The position numbers and the translations under genes were made by a program. This document shows positions 1 through 11,389 of a DNA stretch of 64,000 bases, in pieces. Location: NCBI GenBank assembly GCA_037013495.1, contig CM072809.1, forward strand, positions 10,614,501 through 10,678,500. Direction: 5' to 3'. How positions within the stretch are numbered: the first letter of the stretch is position 1; each line of letters begins with the position of its first letter. The stretch is from Hippophae tibetana (Eukaryota; Streptophyta; Magnoliopsida; Rosales; Elaeagnaceae). The notes under the pieces were generated by a model. It searched no databases and was not told where the DNA came from. It worked only from the letters and a program-made list of their open reading frames with translations.

Positions 1-282
1 GACTTTAAACCTTGGTTAAGTAATGATCCATCCCACTTAGAATGTAAATGCATAATCATACGAGTAGAACATCCTAATAAGCATGCATTAGAACAATCAA
101 ATGGGATAGCAAAGGTTTGATCAAGCCAAGCCTTATATTTTAAAATTGAATGACAAATGCTAATAGAAGAGTCAAACATTGCTCAATGATCTCAACCAAA
201 ACACTATGGATAACATTGGAAAATACCATAGTTAGACTCTCAAGTGTAATTACAACATATCTCTTATCACATGATTTTGGTT

Positions 283-1430
283 CTAAAGGAGCATAAAAGC
301 TTGTTTAAGTGGAATGGGTGATAGAGAAATTTTTAAAGTTCTTGGATGAGGACCTAAAATACTTGAAATTGGTTTAGGAAGTAAGATTATTAATTTTGGA
401 GGCATTTCAAGAATACTCTTCTCAACTTTGGGTTGTACCATTTTTTGTGGTGGATCCAAAATTACTCTTTGCAGGTGAAGGAATTTTAGTAATTTAAGGT
501 GGATTAGATTTAGTTCACTTCTTGAGAAAATAGTACTTGGATCTTTTTTTAAAGGAACTAGCCTTATTTTCTTACATTCCAAGAGAATATAAATTTCACC
601 CTATGAGCTACTCGTACATGATCTCTCCATTGTTTTCCAAGAACAACAAGGCAAGCATATGAGACATATATGTCTATCACTTCACATTTGACTACATCTT
701 GATAAGACTTCCCAATTAAAAACGAAAGCATACAAAATTTGCTATCATTGTGGTCCTTTTAAATTTGTAAATCCAATGCTTTCACAACACATTTAGAAAC
801 AAGATTGTCATTTTTCAACATTAATAATCACATCACAAACCTTATTACTAATGGTGATCAAGCATCTGTGACTGATTTTGATATTGAGTATTGACTTTCT
901 TGAACAATTGAGTTCTTGAAGTGAAAATAGGGATAGGATTTGATTTACAGACTCTCATCAAGTGGTTCATTAGACATGGGATGACCTTTTGGCACACTAC
1001 AATACTCACAATTGGCAAATTTAGAATCATATGAACGTAAATATGAGACCATATGAGGGGCTTGATGTTTGTCCATTCTCACAATAGGTTTAGTATCTCT
1101 AATAGATGCATGTGAGGTCATAAAGGTGGTGTGATCACTATTTTCTATCAACCATGTTGTAGGTTCAAAATGGTTTGCATATTGAGGAAAAAACCTTTGA
1201 TATAATTGGTATTTTATCTCAAGTCAAGTATTATATCGCTCACCAATACAAGAGAAATAATTATCATGAACATGTTTCCAATATCTCAAAACATAACCAC
1301 TTTATAAACTTTAGACATAAGCTACAGAATCATAACCATAGAAATCATAATACATAAATGTATTTTCAATCTTATCAATCCAATTCGATAAAGTTTCAGA
1401 ACCCATTGTTTCATCACAAAAAAATGCACA
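283..1430 (-). mobile_element. Decayed Ty3/gypsy gag-protease relic in the last RAD5A intron
   Basis: Read on the minus strand, pieces of a gypsy-type polyprotein follow each other in the normal order but in shifting frames with stops. Gag-like text lies around 940-1430 (a WIDKIE core, then a YQRFFPQYA-like stretch, then a damaged CxxC...GH zinc-knuckle-like piece). A retropepsin-like end follows around 560-850 (KVCDVII start, SYQDVVKCEV, then KKIRLVPL near 560-582). The catalytic DSG triplet of the protease is not recognisable. No reverse transcriptase is seen; it would lie left of the window if still present. Family assignment is by recognition of gag/protease patterns, and the element is not functional. 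It sits downstream of the last RAD5A exon seen, in the same orientation. Confidence 0.55.
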
Positions 1431-3081
1431 AGATTTTCTAAAGGGGGTAAAATGAATTTGGTAGGGCATTTTGAAATGAATTTTGTCTATTGCAAGTTAA
1501 CTAAATTAACTACACACTATAAAAATGCAAAACAAAACAAGAGAAAAGGTTTAGAGATATACCAAACCAAAATTGAATTAACCCTCCAAATTAGCTACAA
1601 CTTTGACAATTTGGGCTTCCAAGTCAAAAGCAAAAAGAAAAGGAATCCCAATATGAAGTATTTTTTTTCTTTCTAATTTCTACAACAATTGATCGTACTA
1701 AGCCTCTAAATTTGCATATAGACATGCAAACAACGCCAATAATACAATCCAAAATGAAATTTGTGGCCAATATAACAATTTGAAATTTAGATCAAGTTAG
1801 TACTGAATACAACTCTTGCAATTCAACTCCAATTGAGTATCCAAAAGATTCCAGTCAAATGTTAAATGAACGAGCCCAAATATTCTATTAGTAACCCAAA
1901 TAATGCAGCAAGAATTCTTCGACAATTAGTGCTCAAATCTAAAGTTCTACAAATAAGTTGAACCGAGATATAACTTCTCAAAGATCAAGTCCATGCATTC
2001 TTAACAAATACAAAAGCCAATGTGTATAACCTAAGAATATTGCAGCAAGGGGAAATACTATATCAGCTTTGTATGACCCACAAGATGGCGCATCATATGG
2101 CAGTTGAGATGGTGAGTTGTAAGTCACACGTCGAAGCTTGGGAAGATAGTGATGATGCTAATCGACGACTGATGCTAGAGACCTCCCTAACATCACCATT
2201 GGTGTGGTTGGGACGATTACATTTTCAAGACCGACAATAATGGTTGACGATAAAGGTTCATCTGAAGTAAATAGTGATGGTGGGTGGGTAGCTGATAAGT
2301 GGCCATGTCAGTGAAGTGGAAATTAAAGTGGGTATTGGGTGAAGAAGAAGAAAACAAATAGTGATGGAATGGATACATGAAATGGGTTTTAGATTATTAT
2401 TTTCCCCTTTAATAACTGGATTAAAAAGAAGAAGAGAAAATTAGAGGGAATTTAGATAAGAAAAAAAGGGGATTGATAAGTAAGAAAATAATATCAGACA
2501 AAGATGGAAAAAACTTGGTAAGGGTTTGTCAAGGGATTGTTTTTTAATAAGAACTCAAACTAATCAGTAAAGAAATTAGGTAGAAAATATGGAATAGAAA
2601 TTGGGTTGGAATAGAATTCAAAGAGAAGATGAAGAGATAGAAATGATACAAGACCAGGACTGATTTTCTTGAGAAAGAAAACCAAATTTGGCTCTAATAT
2701 TGATTTGATGTGGAGAGATTTGAAAATGAAAGCAAAGAATTGAACAAGAAAGAAAGAAGAATACGGATTTGGAGGATAAACTAGAAAATAAATTGCTTTC
2801 AAAACTTCATTCATAATAAATAATATTCAACATTCTGATTAAAACATGAAATAAAAAACCTATACTAAGCTTTTAATATGCTAGTACCCCTTTACTAATA
2901 GACCTTACAATAATTAAAATAACAAATAATAAAAGAATATATCACCCACAGTAATCTCATCTAATATTTACCACAAACTTGCATGACTTAATAACTAGCC
3001 AAGGACAACTGGCTAAGTGACTGCTTCTGAAATAAGGAATCATTATGGGAGTGGTTATTAAAAGTTCATCAATGAGCATAC
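1431..3081. other. Intronic or intergenic DNA without a recognised gene
   Basis: This stretch follows the last visible RAD5A exon (ending at 3082, donor GTATGC) and precedes the gypsy relic in gene direction. I searched the minus strand of 1-3081 for the expected final helicase-C sequence (DPWWNP, HRIGQ, ELKMLF) and did not find it. Only short chance reading frames are present. It may include the LTR of the neighbouring relic, but I cannot define one. Confidence 0.5.
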
Positions 3082-6000
3082 CAACACAAAGGCACTCGAA
3101 GCTGCTGTTAGATTTATTCCAACTCCTCCAGCCTTCAGTGACATAAGCAACACCTGGTTCAACAACATCCAAGATCTGATTACCAAAACCTGCCCATAGT
3201 CAATCCAAAACACTACCAAACGGAGAAATGGAAACTATCCAAAAATCACAAACCAGGATGTTATCATCTTCAGAGAACTGCTTTAATACTTTTTCACGCC
3301 GCTGTTGATTCAGAGTACCATCAAGACGCACAAATGGAATGCCGCTCCTAGATAAATAATGAAACATGTTTATACAAACTCATGGACTGGGCATCACAAT
3401 TAGCAACCGTAAGCAGAGTATTTTCAAAATAAGTTCCATTTGGTAAGAAAATTATTTTAAAGGTATTTATAAACCTCACTCAGATAAATCTGTGAAAAAT
3501 CCCTAAAGATCACTTAATGACTCTGAAGTCAAACTGTCACAAAGATCAAAAGTATCTGAAAAGAAGGAACAACACAGGCATAATGATCTCATTAATTATC
3601 TTCAATGCTAATACAGGCTATGACAATTTAACCAGCATCTATTTTTAACATATTAGTCTAAGGTAGAAAAGAGACTCAAGAAGCCCGAAAATTAGAAGAA
3701 AACAATATTTTTCAGTGTCTTATGATGCTAAATATCACCACTATGATATTGATTTATTAAACATTCAAACCCTCTCACCGAGATAGAGGAATCTGCAGCA
3801 GATCCAGAAAAGCAGTCCACTGGCTGAAGACAATGCTCTTTGAGCCTGATGAATGAAGAATTTCAAGTTCACGCAGCAGCACAGAAACTTTGGATGATTC
3901 CACCCAATTTTTATCAACATCAACCTGAAACCGACTCTCAGTTGGTGCTGTAATAAGTTCTTGTCTACTGACGATCTTCCTGCAAGAAGAGAAAAATGCT
4001 ACAGAATCACGGACATGAAAAATCGAGGAAAAAGTGAAATCAATTAAAGAGTATCCTACTCCTGAAAAACATTTAATTTAAAATCAAAATAACTCAGACA
4101 CAAAGCTTTAAGATACCTACAAACAGGACATAGACCAGAATTTGCGTTTCGCCAGCTTGCCAAGAGACACTCACGGCATAAGCGGTGAGCACAAGGCGTC
4201 AATACTGCATCTTCAAATGCTTCAAGACAAATTGGACACTCTCCCTGTTCCCCTTTACGCAGCTCTTCCACAACCTCCTGAACATAAGCCTTTGAAGGTA
4301 CATCTTTTTCGTCCCCTTGAGCACCATTCGGGCCACCTTTAAGAAAACGTCTGGCTAGCTTATTCAGATCAGAAAAATCTTGTGTATCACCGCGACTGAA
4401 ATCAAAGCATCCCATTACCAATCAAAGCTATAATAGATCATGTATGTGAAGATATAAAGCCTACTATATTATATCTATTAGTAATTATTCATGTAACTCT
4501 TGGAATTGACAGAAAATCTATTCCCAACTCACAGGCAGATGATGACTAGAAAATAACAGAGGATCATATTATTCAGACTATAGGAAAAAAAAGTTGTCAC
4601 TAAGCTATGACCTTGAAGGAAAAAGAGACACATAAGAATTTAAGAAGACTTGTATACTACTGCACTACAAGTAAAAGGAAAAGGAAACATTCAAGAGACT
4701 TTAGTCTCTAAGTTTCTGGTGTATGCATGTCCTCCACATCTTTATCCATCATGCAATTCGTTAAATTTAAGTAAAAGAAATACGAGGCTAACTGACAGTT
4801 TCTCACACAGATAAGCTGAAGCTTTTTTTTCACATCTATCATCTATGTATACATATCAATCAAGTGCATTACTGTTGAAAACACACCTCAACACAAGAAA
4901 TGGATGATCACAACATTGTCGGAGACGTAAGAGTAACTCCAATATGGAAGCATAATTATGAAGAACGCGTCCTTGCTCAACAAACTGATCAAATTTCACC
5001 TGAATAAATTCCAGTAAACATGTAATTTGTACAGCACAAAAAAAATACCATGGAAAAGGGAAATTTAGAAGCAACATGTTCATGTAAACTAGAGCACACC
5101 TTGGATCTTCTGAAAAGTGCCTCATACAAGTCCTTTTCAGCTTCTGTGAGTTCACAATATATCACCTGGATATCAGCTGGAGGAAGATCTAGAATTGGCC
5201 TGCCAAATGCCAAATTTCAGGAGATAATAGGGAAACAGGGATTAAATTGAAAATGCATGTTTCCATCTGGAAACTTGCCTGCCTTCATGATCTGTGCTAG
5301 ACTTTGTTCTCCTTAACATGATTGATTTTAAGATGGACTGGACCAATTTTAACCCCCTCTCATCACCCTCTTCAAAAGGCTTTTGAATGAGTTTGTTCCA
5401 CCTAGTATAAGCACATAAATAAACAACGTAGTAGCTACACCAAGCAATTCACCAAAGTAAATATAATAGGCCGTGAACTGTTTACACATTATTCTTTATA
5501 GAACTTTGAAAAACATGGCACCGCATGACAGAAAAAAATAAAAAAAAATTGCAAGCTCATATCACATAAGTTGGCACATACATGAATTAATGGAGCTATC
5601 TCAATATACAAACCCTGCAACATATTGATCTCTGAACAATTAAATTGTAAAGTTATAAGCCTCTACCAACAGCTGCAACTACAGCAGCAAAGATATTATT
5701 GAAATCGCACTTTGCAAAATCAGAGGAAGAAACTGCAAGTTGTCAAAATGGTTTTATCAATGATCCCATTATTCTACATAGAAAAGGAAGTCACTTTTTT
5801 TCCCTCTCTCCTAACCAAAAACCAATTATTTTTCCTACCGATTCAGGGGGATTCTTGACAACATATTAGTAACTTTACAAAAGGATTCCAGTCCCAAGTC
5901 CTTCATTGCAGGTAAAAAAAATTATCATCGGCAATATTTTCAATTAAAATTAATCTGAGCACTTGATTCTGAAGCAACTGTGAAGTTCATGAAAAACCAC

Positions 6001-9000
6001 AAAGAAAACGCCCGTAAACTAAGAACATACTGTATCACTGTGTGTAAGTTCCATAATAGAGGGTTTGCAGAACTCACCATGCCCAATTGCCCCAAGGTTC
6101 CACCCTCAAAAACCGAAATAGACTGTATATGTCTTCCAGGTTATTCTGCAGGAAAAGTGTCAGAAAATATTACCACCAAGGATCAGAGAATTTCTAGATG
6201 AAAAAAGACTTTGTTATACACCTCATCCAAACAACATTCATGCATCCGAAGTGAAGGACATGCTTCACCACATATACACAAGCCTCAAGATATTCAACCC
6301 CAGCACACATTGTTTTATATGGGAGTGGATGCTGAATTCCCAGGAAATCCAAATATGTACCAATTCAGAATAAATATCCAAAGCAACATGAATCTTTACA
6401 TCATATTCCAGCAAAAACTTTACCTGGATTGGTGTCCCAGTCAGACACCATCTGCGATCAGCAACTAAAGCAGCAGCAGCCATAGAAATTTGACTTTTAG
6501 AGGATTTTATAGTATGCGCCTCATCAAGAACCACTCTAAACCACCGAACTGAATATATTCCACCATTGTTCTCTGCATTCTACATTAAGAAGAATGCACC
6601 ATTTAATCTTCCAAGGAGAAACATAGCAAAATGCTCTTAGAATGTCCTAACAATATCTAAACAAGAGTTGTTTTGCATACCTCTGAAGAGAACTCTGAGG
6701 CTAAAACTCCATATGTAGTAATAACAACATCAGTTTGAGCTAAAACATTTGCATCCTTTGGTCTACTTTGTCCATAATGAACATATAGAGATAAAGACCC
6801 AGGTTGTGCATGAGTCTCAATCTCTGCCTGACAACAATACTTGAGCGTTCAGAGTTACTCACAAATAAAAATAACACATACACACACAAAAAATACTATT
6901 TCAGTGATAGTATGATGCAAATGTAAGTAGTGCAAAACATATGCATAACTAGAACAATAAAAATGAAAATGACAAGAATACCTTCCACTGCCCAAGAAGA
7001 GTCATAGGACATACTATCAAACTGCCACCATCTACAAGCACATTCTTTTGCTTCATCATTTTATCAAAACCTGGAAATGTTTTAACCTTTAGTTGGAGAT
7101 TTGATGAGTTGTCTTCAATAGAGTTCACTTCAATGCCTTTGCTAGAGAACTGGCTAGTACGTTGATTCCCAGATGATCCGCTTCTTTCTGAATGCACAAG
7201 GAGCAGAGCTATGGTCATGATAGTCTTCCCTAGGCCCATAGCATCTGCTAGAATCTTCACATGCATGATAAAACCATCAGCATATTGGCTGAAGACCTAA
7301 TAATAGATAACATAAGCGCAAACTATTAAATCATTTTAGGTTGAGCCATATATAACATACTCCTCCTCTTGCCATCTGAAGAGTGCTTGGAAATTCTGTT
7401 GTGGCATCACCAGAAAATGAGTTCAGGTAGACAATATGACCCTTCCTATATTCACAAACACCCTGGTAAATATGAAGTCTGAGAGCAAGCAAAAGTAGAG
7501 TTGCTTGAAAAGCTAACATACTTATCTGTAAGACGATATGCTTCCCAACATGGGTGAAGGGTTCTTCCCCCTTCATCCATACCTAGTCCCTTTTCTAGTT
7601 GGGTCATCCAATGAAGAGCCTGTTTCTGGTAAGGACGAAGTTCACACTGAAGTGTACCAGGTGGGTCCATTTCCTAAAAGCCAACAGTTCATGAGAATGA
7701 GTACTAAATAGGGACTAATTGTGCTCAAGAAAATGTACTCACACAAATAAAAAATACCTCTAGTTCAGAGCTTTCTCCAAAACCAACGATATTATCAAGA
7801 TCAGAATCTGAGATGGACACCTCGCTTTCAACTTCATTGCCATTATTAGAAGGAATCTTTGATTTTTTCACGAGTAAAGTTGCAGCATGAAGACCAGAAC
7901 TGCCCTGTTCAGGTAATATTACAAACCAATTGTGATATGGTGTACAAACGAAGGTCTATTGCAAATCTACTCCAATATATTGGCTTTAACTTACCTTCAA
8001 GTCTAAAGGACGTTTCTTTGTATGCAAGTCACGAGGAGTGAATTCTGCCTATTAAGATGAAATTTTGTTACCATTTTTAAATAGAAATAAAGAGCCCATA
8101 ATATTAAGGACTCGAACAAGTTTTACAAAATTCACAATGTAGTTTGAATTAGACCTATTTCGCAATGGATTTCCCAAATCATTTACACACCCATGTAACC
8201 ACGTTACGTATGTGTGTAACGTGGTCACATGGGTGTGCAATTTTTAATTTTTTTTAATCTTCATCGTTAAATAGGTCTAACTCAAATTCCAAGACCTCCA
8301 AGTCCTATTTTTCACAATAAATTTATTCTTAGACCTAAAAGCAATCAACTTTGAGATTTTAAATAATGATGAAAAAGATTGATCACCTTCTTGAAAGGAA
8401 TCATGCCTAGTAAGTGAAACAAGGTTGGGAGAGGTTGAACCACAGATTCATCTGCAGAATTACTGGCTACCTTAAGTGATGTTTGGTGTTGCTTGCGGAA
8501 CATAGAACTATTGATGTATACACTGAATTGATGATAAGTTTCAAATCCATCAATAACCACATATATTGTCTCAAGTCTCAACAGTGAGATGAGTGAAAAA
8601 AACTGCTGTAAATTTATGTTACGGATATATGTCTGTTTTGTCCTTATTTCAAAATTTTGAAACACGTTTGTCCAATTGGAATCAAACAAGTAACACGAAA
8701 GTAATTGAATTCTTTGTACTCGTAAATTAATGTTAAGAATTGAAGAAACGGATTTAATTTGAGCATACCTTATCGACAAATGAATAGTGTCCATAATGCT
8801 TAATACGTCGGGAGCAGCTTTGCAGTGCCCCTCAATCATAACCTTCTTATCCCTCACAAGTGGCAATAGACACCGAGCCCATTCATTAGGTATTCGACCA
8901 ATCTGTCACAAACAACCGATGTATTCAAACACCAAAAAATAAGACTCCAGTGCCAAACATCCTCAGTTTACGTTGTTTTTTATTGTTACAAATTACCTCT

Positions 9001-9569
9001 CTTGAATCTCTTGTAGAAAATCTGACGATCTCCGAACAAGTTCCCACATGCCGTCCCCTCCCAAAAAGCTTTCCCGATGACAGCGAATTAGACGCATTCT
9101 GCGACGGAAATGTGAAAACAACTTCATCACCTGCCTTGACCCTCCTCCCTTTGGACGTAGATAATCCTGCTAGCTCGCCACGACCAACAAGCCACCAATC
9201 TTCACTCCCAACTGAACTCTCACACCGACGCACATCTTCTACTGATCTATCCCCCGAGTTAGCCGGGCAATCACCACCATTAAGCTCAATCCTTGAATCA
9301 AAATTGTTTCTCATATCATCATTTCGTTTCGAATTCAAGGTAACGGATTGAGTCTCTGAGCTCAAATTGGAACGAGAACCTTCATTCTTCTTCGGTAACC
9401 CTAAATTCCCTTTTGATTTGAAGTTGGGGGTATCAAAGATTATGTTAATGGCCGCAGTAGCGTCGTTTTTGGCCATGTGTAGGGCTCTGATAGCGTCCAT
9501 TTCAGAGTACTCGGATCCGACTATTGATAGGACGGTGGATACAAGTTCATCAGTTATTTTATTGCCCAT
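3082..9569 (-). CDS. RAD5A: RAD5A-like DNA repair helicase/E3 ligase (HIRAN-SNF2-RING), 3' partial
   Basis: Nuclear SWI/SNF-type ATPase with a RING E3 domain. The family acts in error-free post-replication repair, poly-ubiquitinating PCNA. Exons (descending): 9569-8997, 8902-8769, 8522-8387, 8048-7995, 7904-7758, 7673-7522, 7445-7361, 7254-6982, 6827-6681, 6579-6424, 6145-6078, 5401-5279, 5199-5100, 4999-4887, 4395-4117, 3979-3779, 3347-3254, 3153-3082. They join in one frame into 969 codons. Start: [10 protein letters not shown] at 9569, with an in-frame TAG directly upstream. Domains: HIRAN about residues 120-240 ([24 protein letters not shown]); Walker A DAMGLGKT near 430; DEAH near 586; motif III LTGTPIQ; RING CPIC...CPVC about 807-846; helicase-C with VRLDGTLNQ and [10 protein letters not shown]. 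The intron after exon 12 has a GC donor. The usual family length is about 1030 residues, so about 60 C-terminal residues (DPWWNP to the end) are missing here. Seen: exons and motifs. Known: family role. Inferred: final exon beyond the left edge. Confidence 0.93.
8141..8288. mobile_element. Small foldback (MITE-like) element in RAD5A intron 3
   Basis: The ends 8141-8160 and 8269-8288 are near-perfect inverted repeats (about 18 of 20 positions, core AAATAGGTCTAA). Inside lies a second, strong hairpin: 8186-8207 pairs with 8216-8237 with one mismatch and an 8-base loop. Both lie wholly inside the intron between exons 3 and 4. No clear target-site duplication was found, so the family is uncertain. 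Confidence 0.5.
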
Positions 9570-9850
9570 CTATGAGAAATTGAAAATAAAAGGCCAAAGC
9601 CTAACCCTAATCAACAATTCAACGAGTGATGATCGATGTAAATGAATTGGTGGGAGTTGGTGTTCTGCAACAAAACCCTAACGCTGTGGTTTGAATGTGG
9701 CGCGGTCAATTTAAGAAATTGCCGGAAAAATATATAGGTTCACATTATCTGTTTCCCGCCATCTCTATGTATTTATACGTCAAGACTCTCGAGCGCATCA
9801 ATTACGATGAAAAACTATGGTATTAATTCGAATTAGTTCATTTTAAGATT
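9570..9850 (-). promoter_or_regulatory. RAD5A-like 5' UTR/promoter region with AAACCCTA box
   Basis: This is the sequence just upstream of the RAD5A-like start codon. An AAACCCTA (telo-box type) motif occurs at about 9673-9680 on the plus strand and CTAACCCTAA near 9600. Such boxes are common in promoters of cell-cycle, DNA-repair and translation genes in plants. The transcription start is not determinable from sequence alone. Confidence 0.3.
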
Positions 9851-11340
9851 GTCACTTCCTAGCTTAAATTGAATTTAAATCGATTAATTAAAAATAAGTT
9901 AGAAATTAAATCAAATACGAATAAAATCATTTAAATTAATATAAATTGTTAATTAAATTTTTTATAAAATAAATTTTTGTTAATAATATTAAAGTTCATT
10001 AATACAAACATAATTACATAAAACAATAAAAATTAAGAAATAATTTTATAATAATTAGTTAATCATAAAAGACGCGTGTTAATAGCATTATGTTATATCA
10101 TTATTTAAACATTAAGATTAAAAAAATTTATACCACATTCTAAACTTCAATAATTTCAAACATAATATTATTTATAATATTTTAAATATGTATCATAAAA
10201 TTGTAACATTTATAATTTGATTTCGAACTAATAAACTGGTATAAACCTGACTTGATTTTTTCAAACTATTTAAAATAGCACAAATTTAATTCTATTCATG
10301 CTTGATTTGAGTTATCTCGGGTTCGATTCGATCAATAAAGTTATAATATAAGTTATCATCCTTAACAAAAACAATGTGATAGAATTCACACCTCAATATA
10401 AAATTACAACAAGGATTTAAAAATATTTTTATTATATGCATTTTAATCCTGTAATTTTTTTATAAGTATTATTAATCTTGTTATTATGAAATTTGATATT
10501 TTTTAATGGTTTAATTACATGACATTAACATCTTTGTAAATGTAGTTTCATTTTTAATCTCGTCATGAAAAATATATATTTATTTTTCTAATAACGTAAA
10601 TAAACATATGTTAACATTATATAAAAATAAACATATATTTTTTTACTAAAAGGTTAAAAGTAAAATCACGTTAAATAACTAACTTATTTATATAAGGTAC
10701 TTTAGCTTAAATATTTATTTGTAAATATAGTTTCATTTTTAATCTCTTCATGAAAAAACATATATTTATTTTTCTAATAACGTAAATAAGTATATGTTTT
10801 TTAACGTTATATAAAAATAAACATATATTCTTTTATTAAAGGTTTAAAAGTAAAATCATGTTAAATAAATGACCTATTTATATAAGTTACTTTAGTTTAA
10901 ATATTGATTCACATGAAAGACATGAGAAGTGTACTTTTTTAATAATTATAAGACATTAAATATTCATTTTTAATAATTATTAGACTAAATATATTAATTT
11001 TTTATGACAATATAATTAATAGTATCTAATTCAAAACTTGTTAAACTAAAATATAGTTTTTAAAAACGAGACATATATATATATAATATAAATAATATAA
11101 TTATTTAAAAATTAATAATTATAATACAAAATAAACATATAAATATTCACAAACTAAAACTTGTTACTGAGAAAAATTGACACAATTGTAATCCTTCTAA
11201 GCAACTTATTAGAATGTAAAGTTTGTGTATTTTTAAAATAAAGTTATAATTTTTTTCCTTATAAATATTATAGGGTCATGTTTTATTTAATATAGGGATA
11301 TGTAAATAATATTTAAACTAATAAAATAATTAGATCAAAT
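9851..11340. other. AT-rich intergenic DNA
   Basis: Strongly AT-rich with no coding potential that I recognise. It contains the tandem duplication listed separately at 10534-10908. No promoter or RNA gene could be supported. Confidence 0.6.
10534..10908. repeat. Two-copy tandem duplication, period 185 bp
   Basis: Unit 1 (10534-10718) and unit 2 (10719-about 10908) both run TTGTAAAT-TAGTTTCATTTT, AAAAATAAACATATAT, AAAGTAAAATCA-GTTAAATAA, TTATATAAG-TACTTTAG-TTAAATATT in the same order. They differ by scattered substitutions and small indels, so the duplication is not recent. Confidence 0.75.
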
Positions 11341-11389
11341 TTATAAGAAGCATAGGTATAATCCTCTTTAAGCCTGGCCACTAGATCGT

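Noticed and set aside
8950..9645. Plus-strand frames over RAD5A exon 1
   Set aside because: Mirror frames of a real coding exon; the minus-strand reading has the HIRAN domain and continues through 17 further exons.
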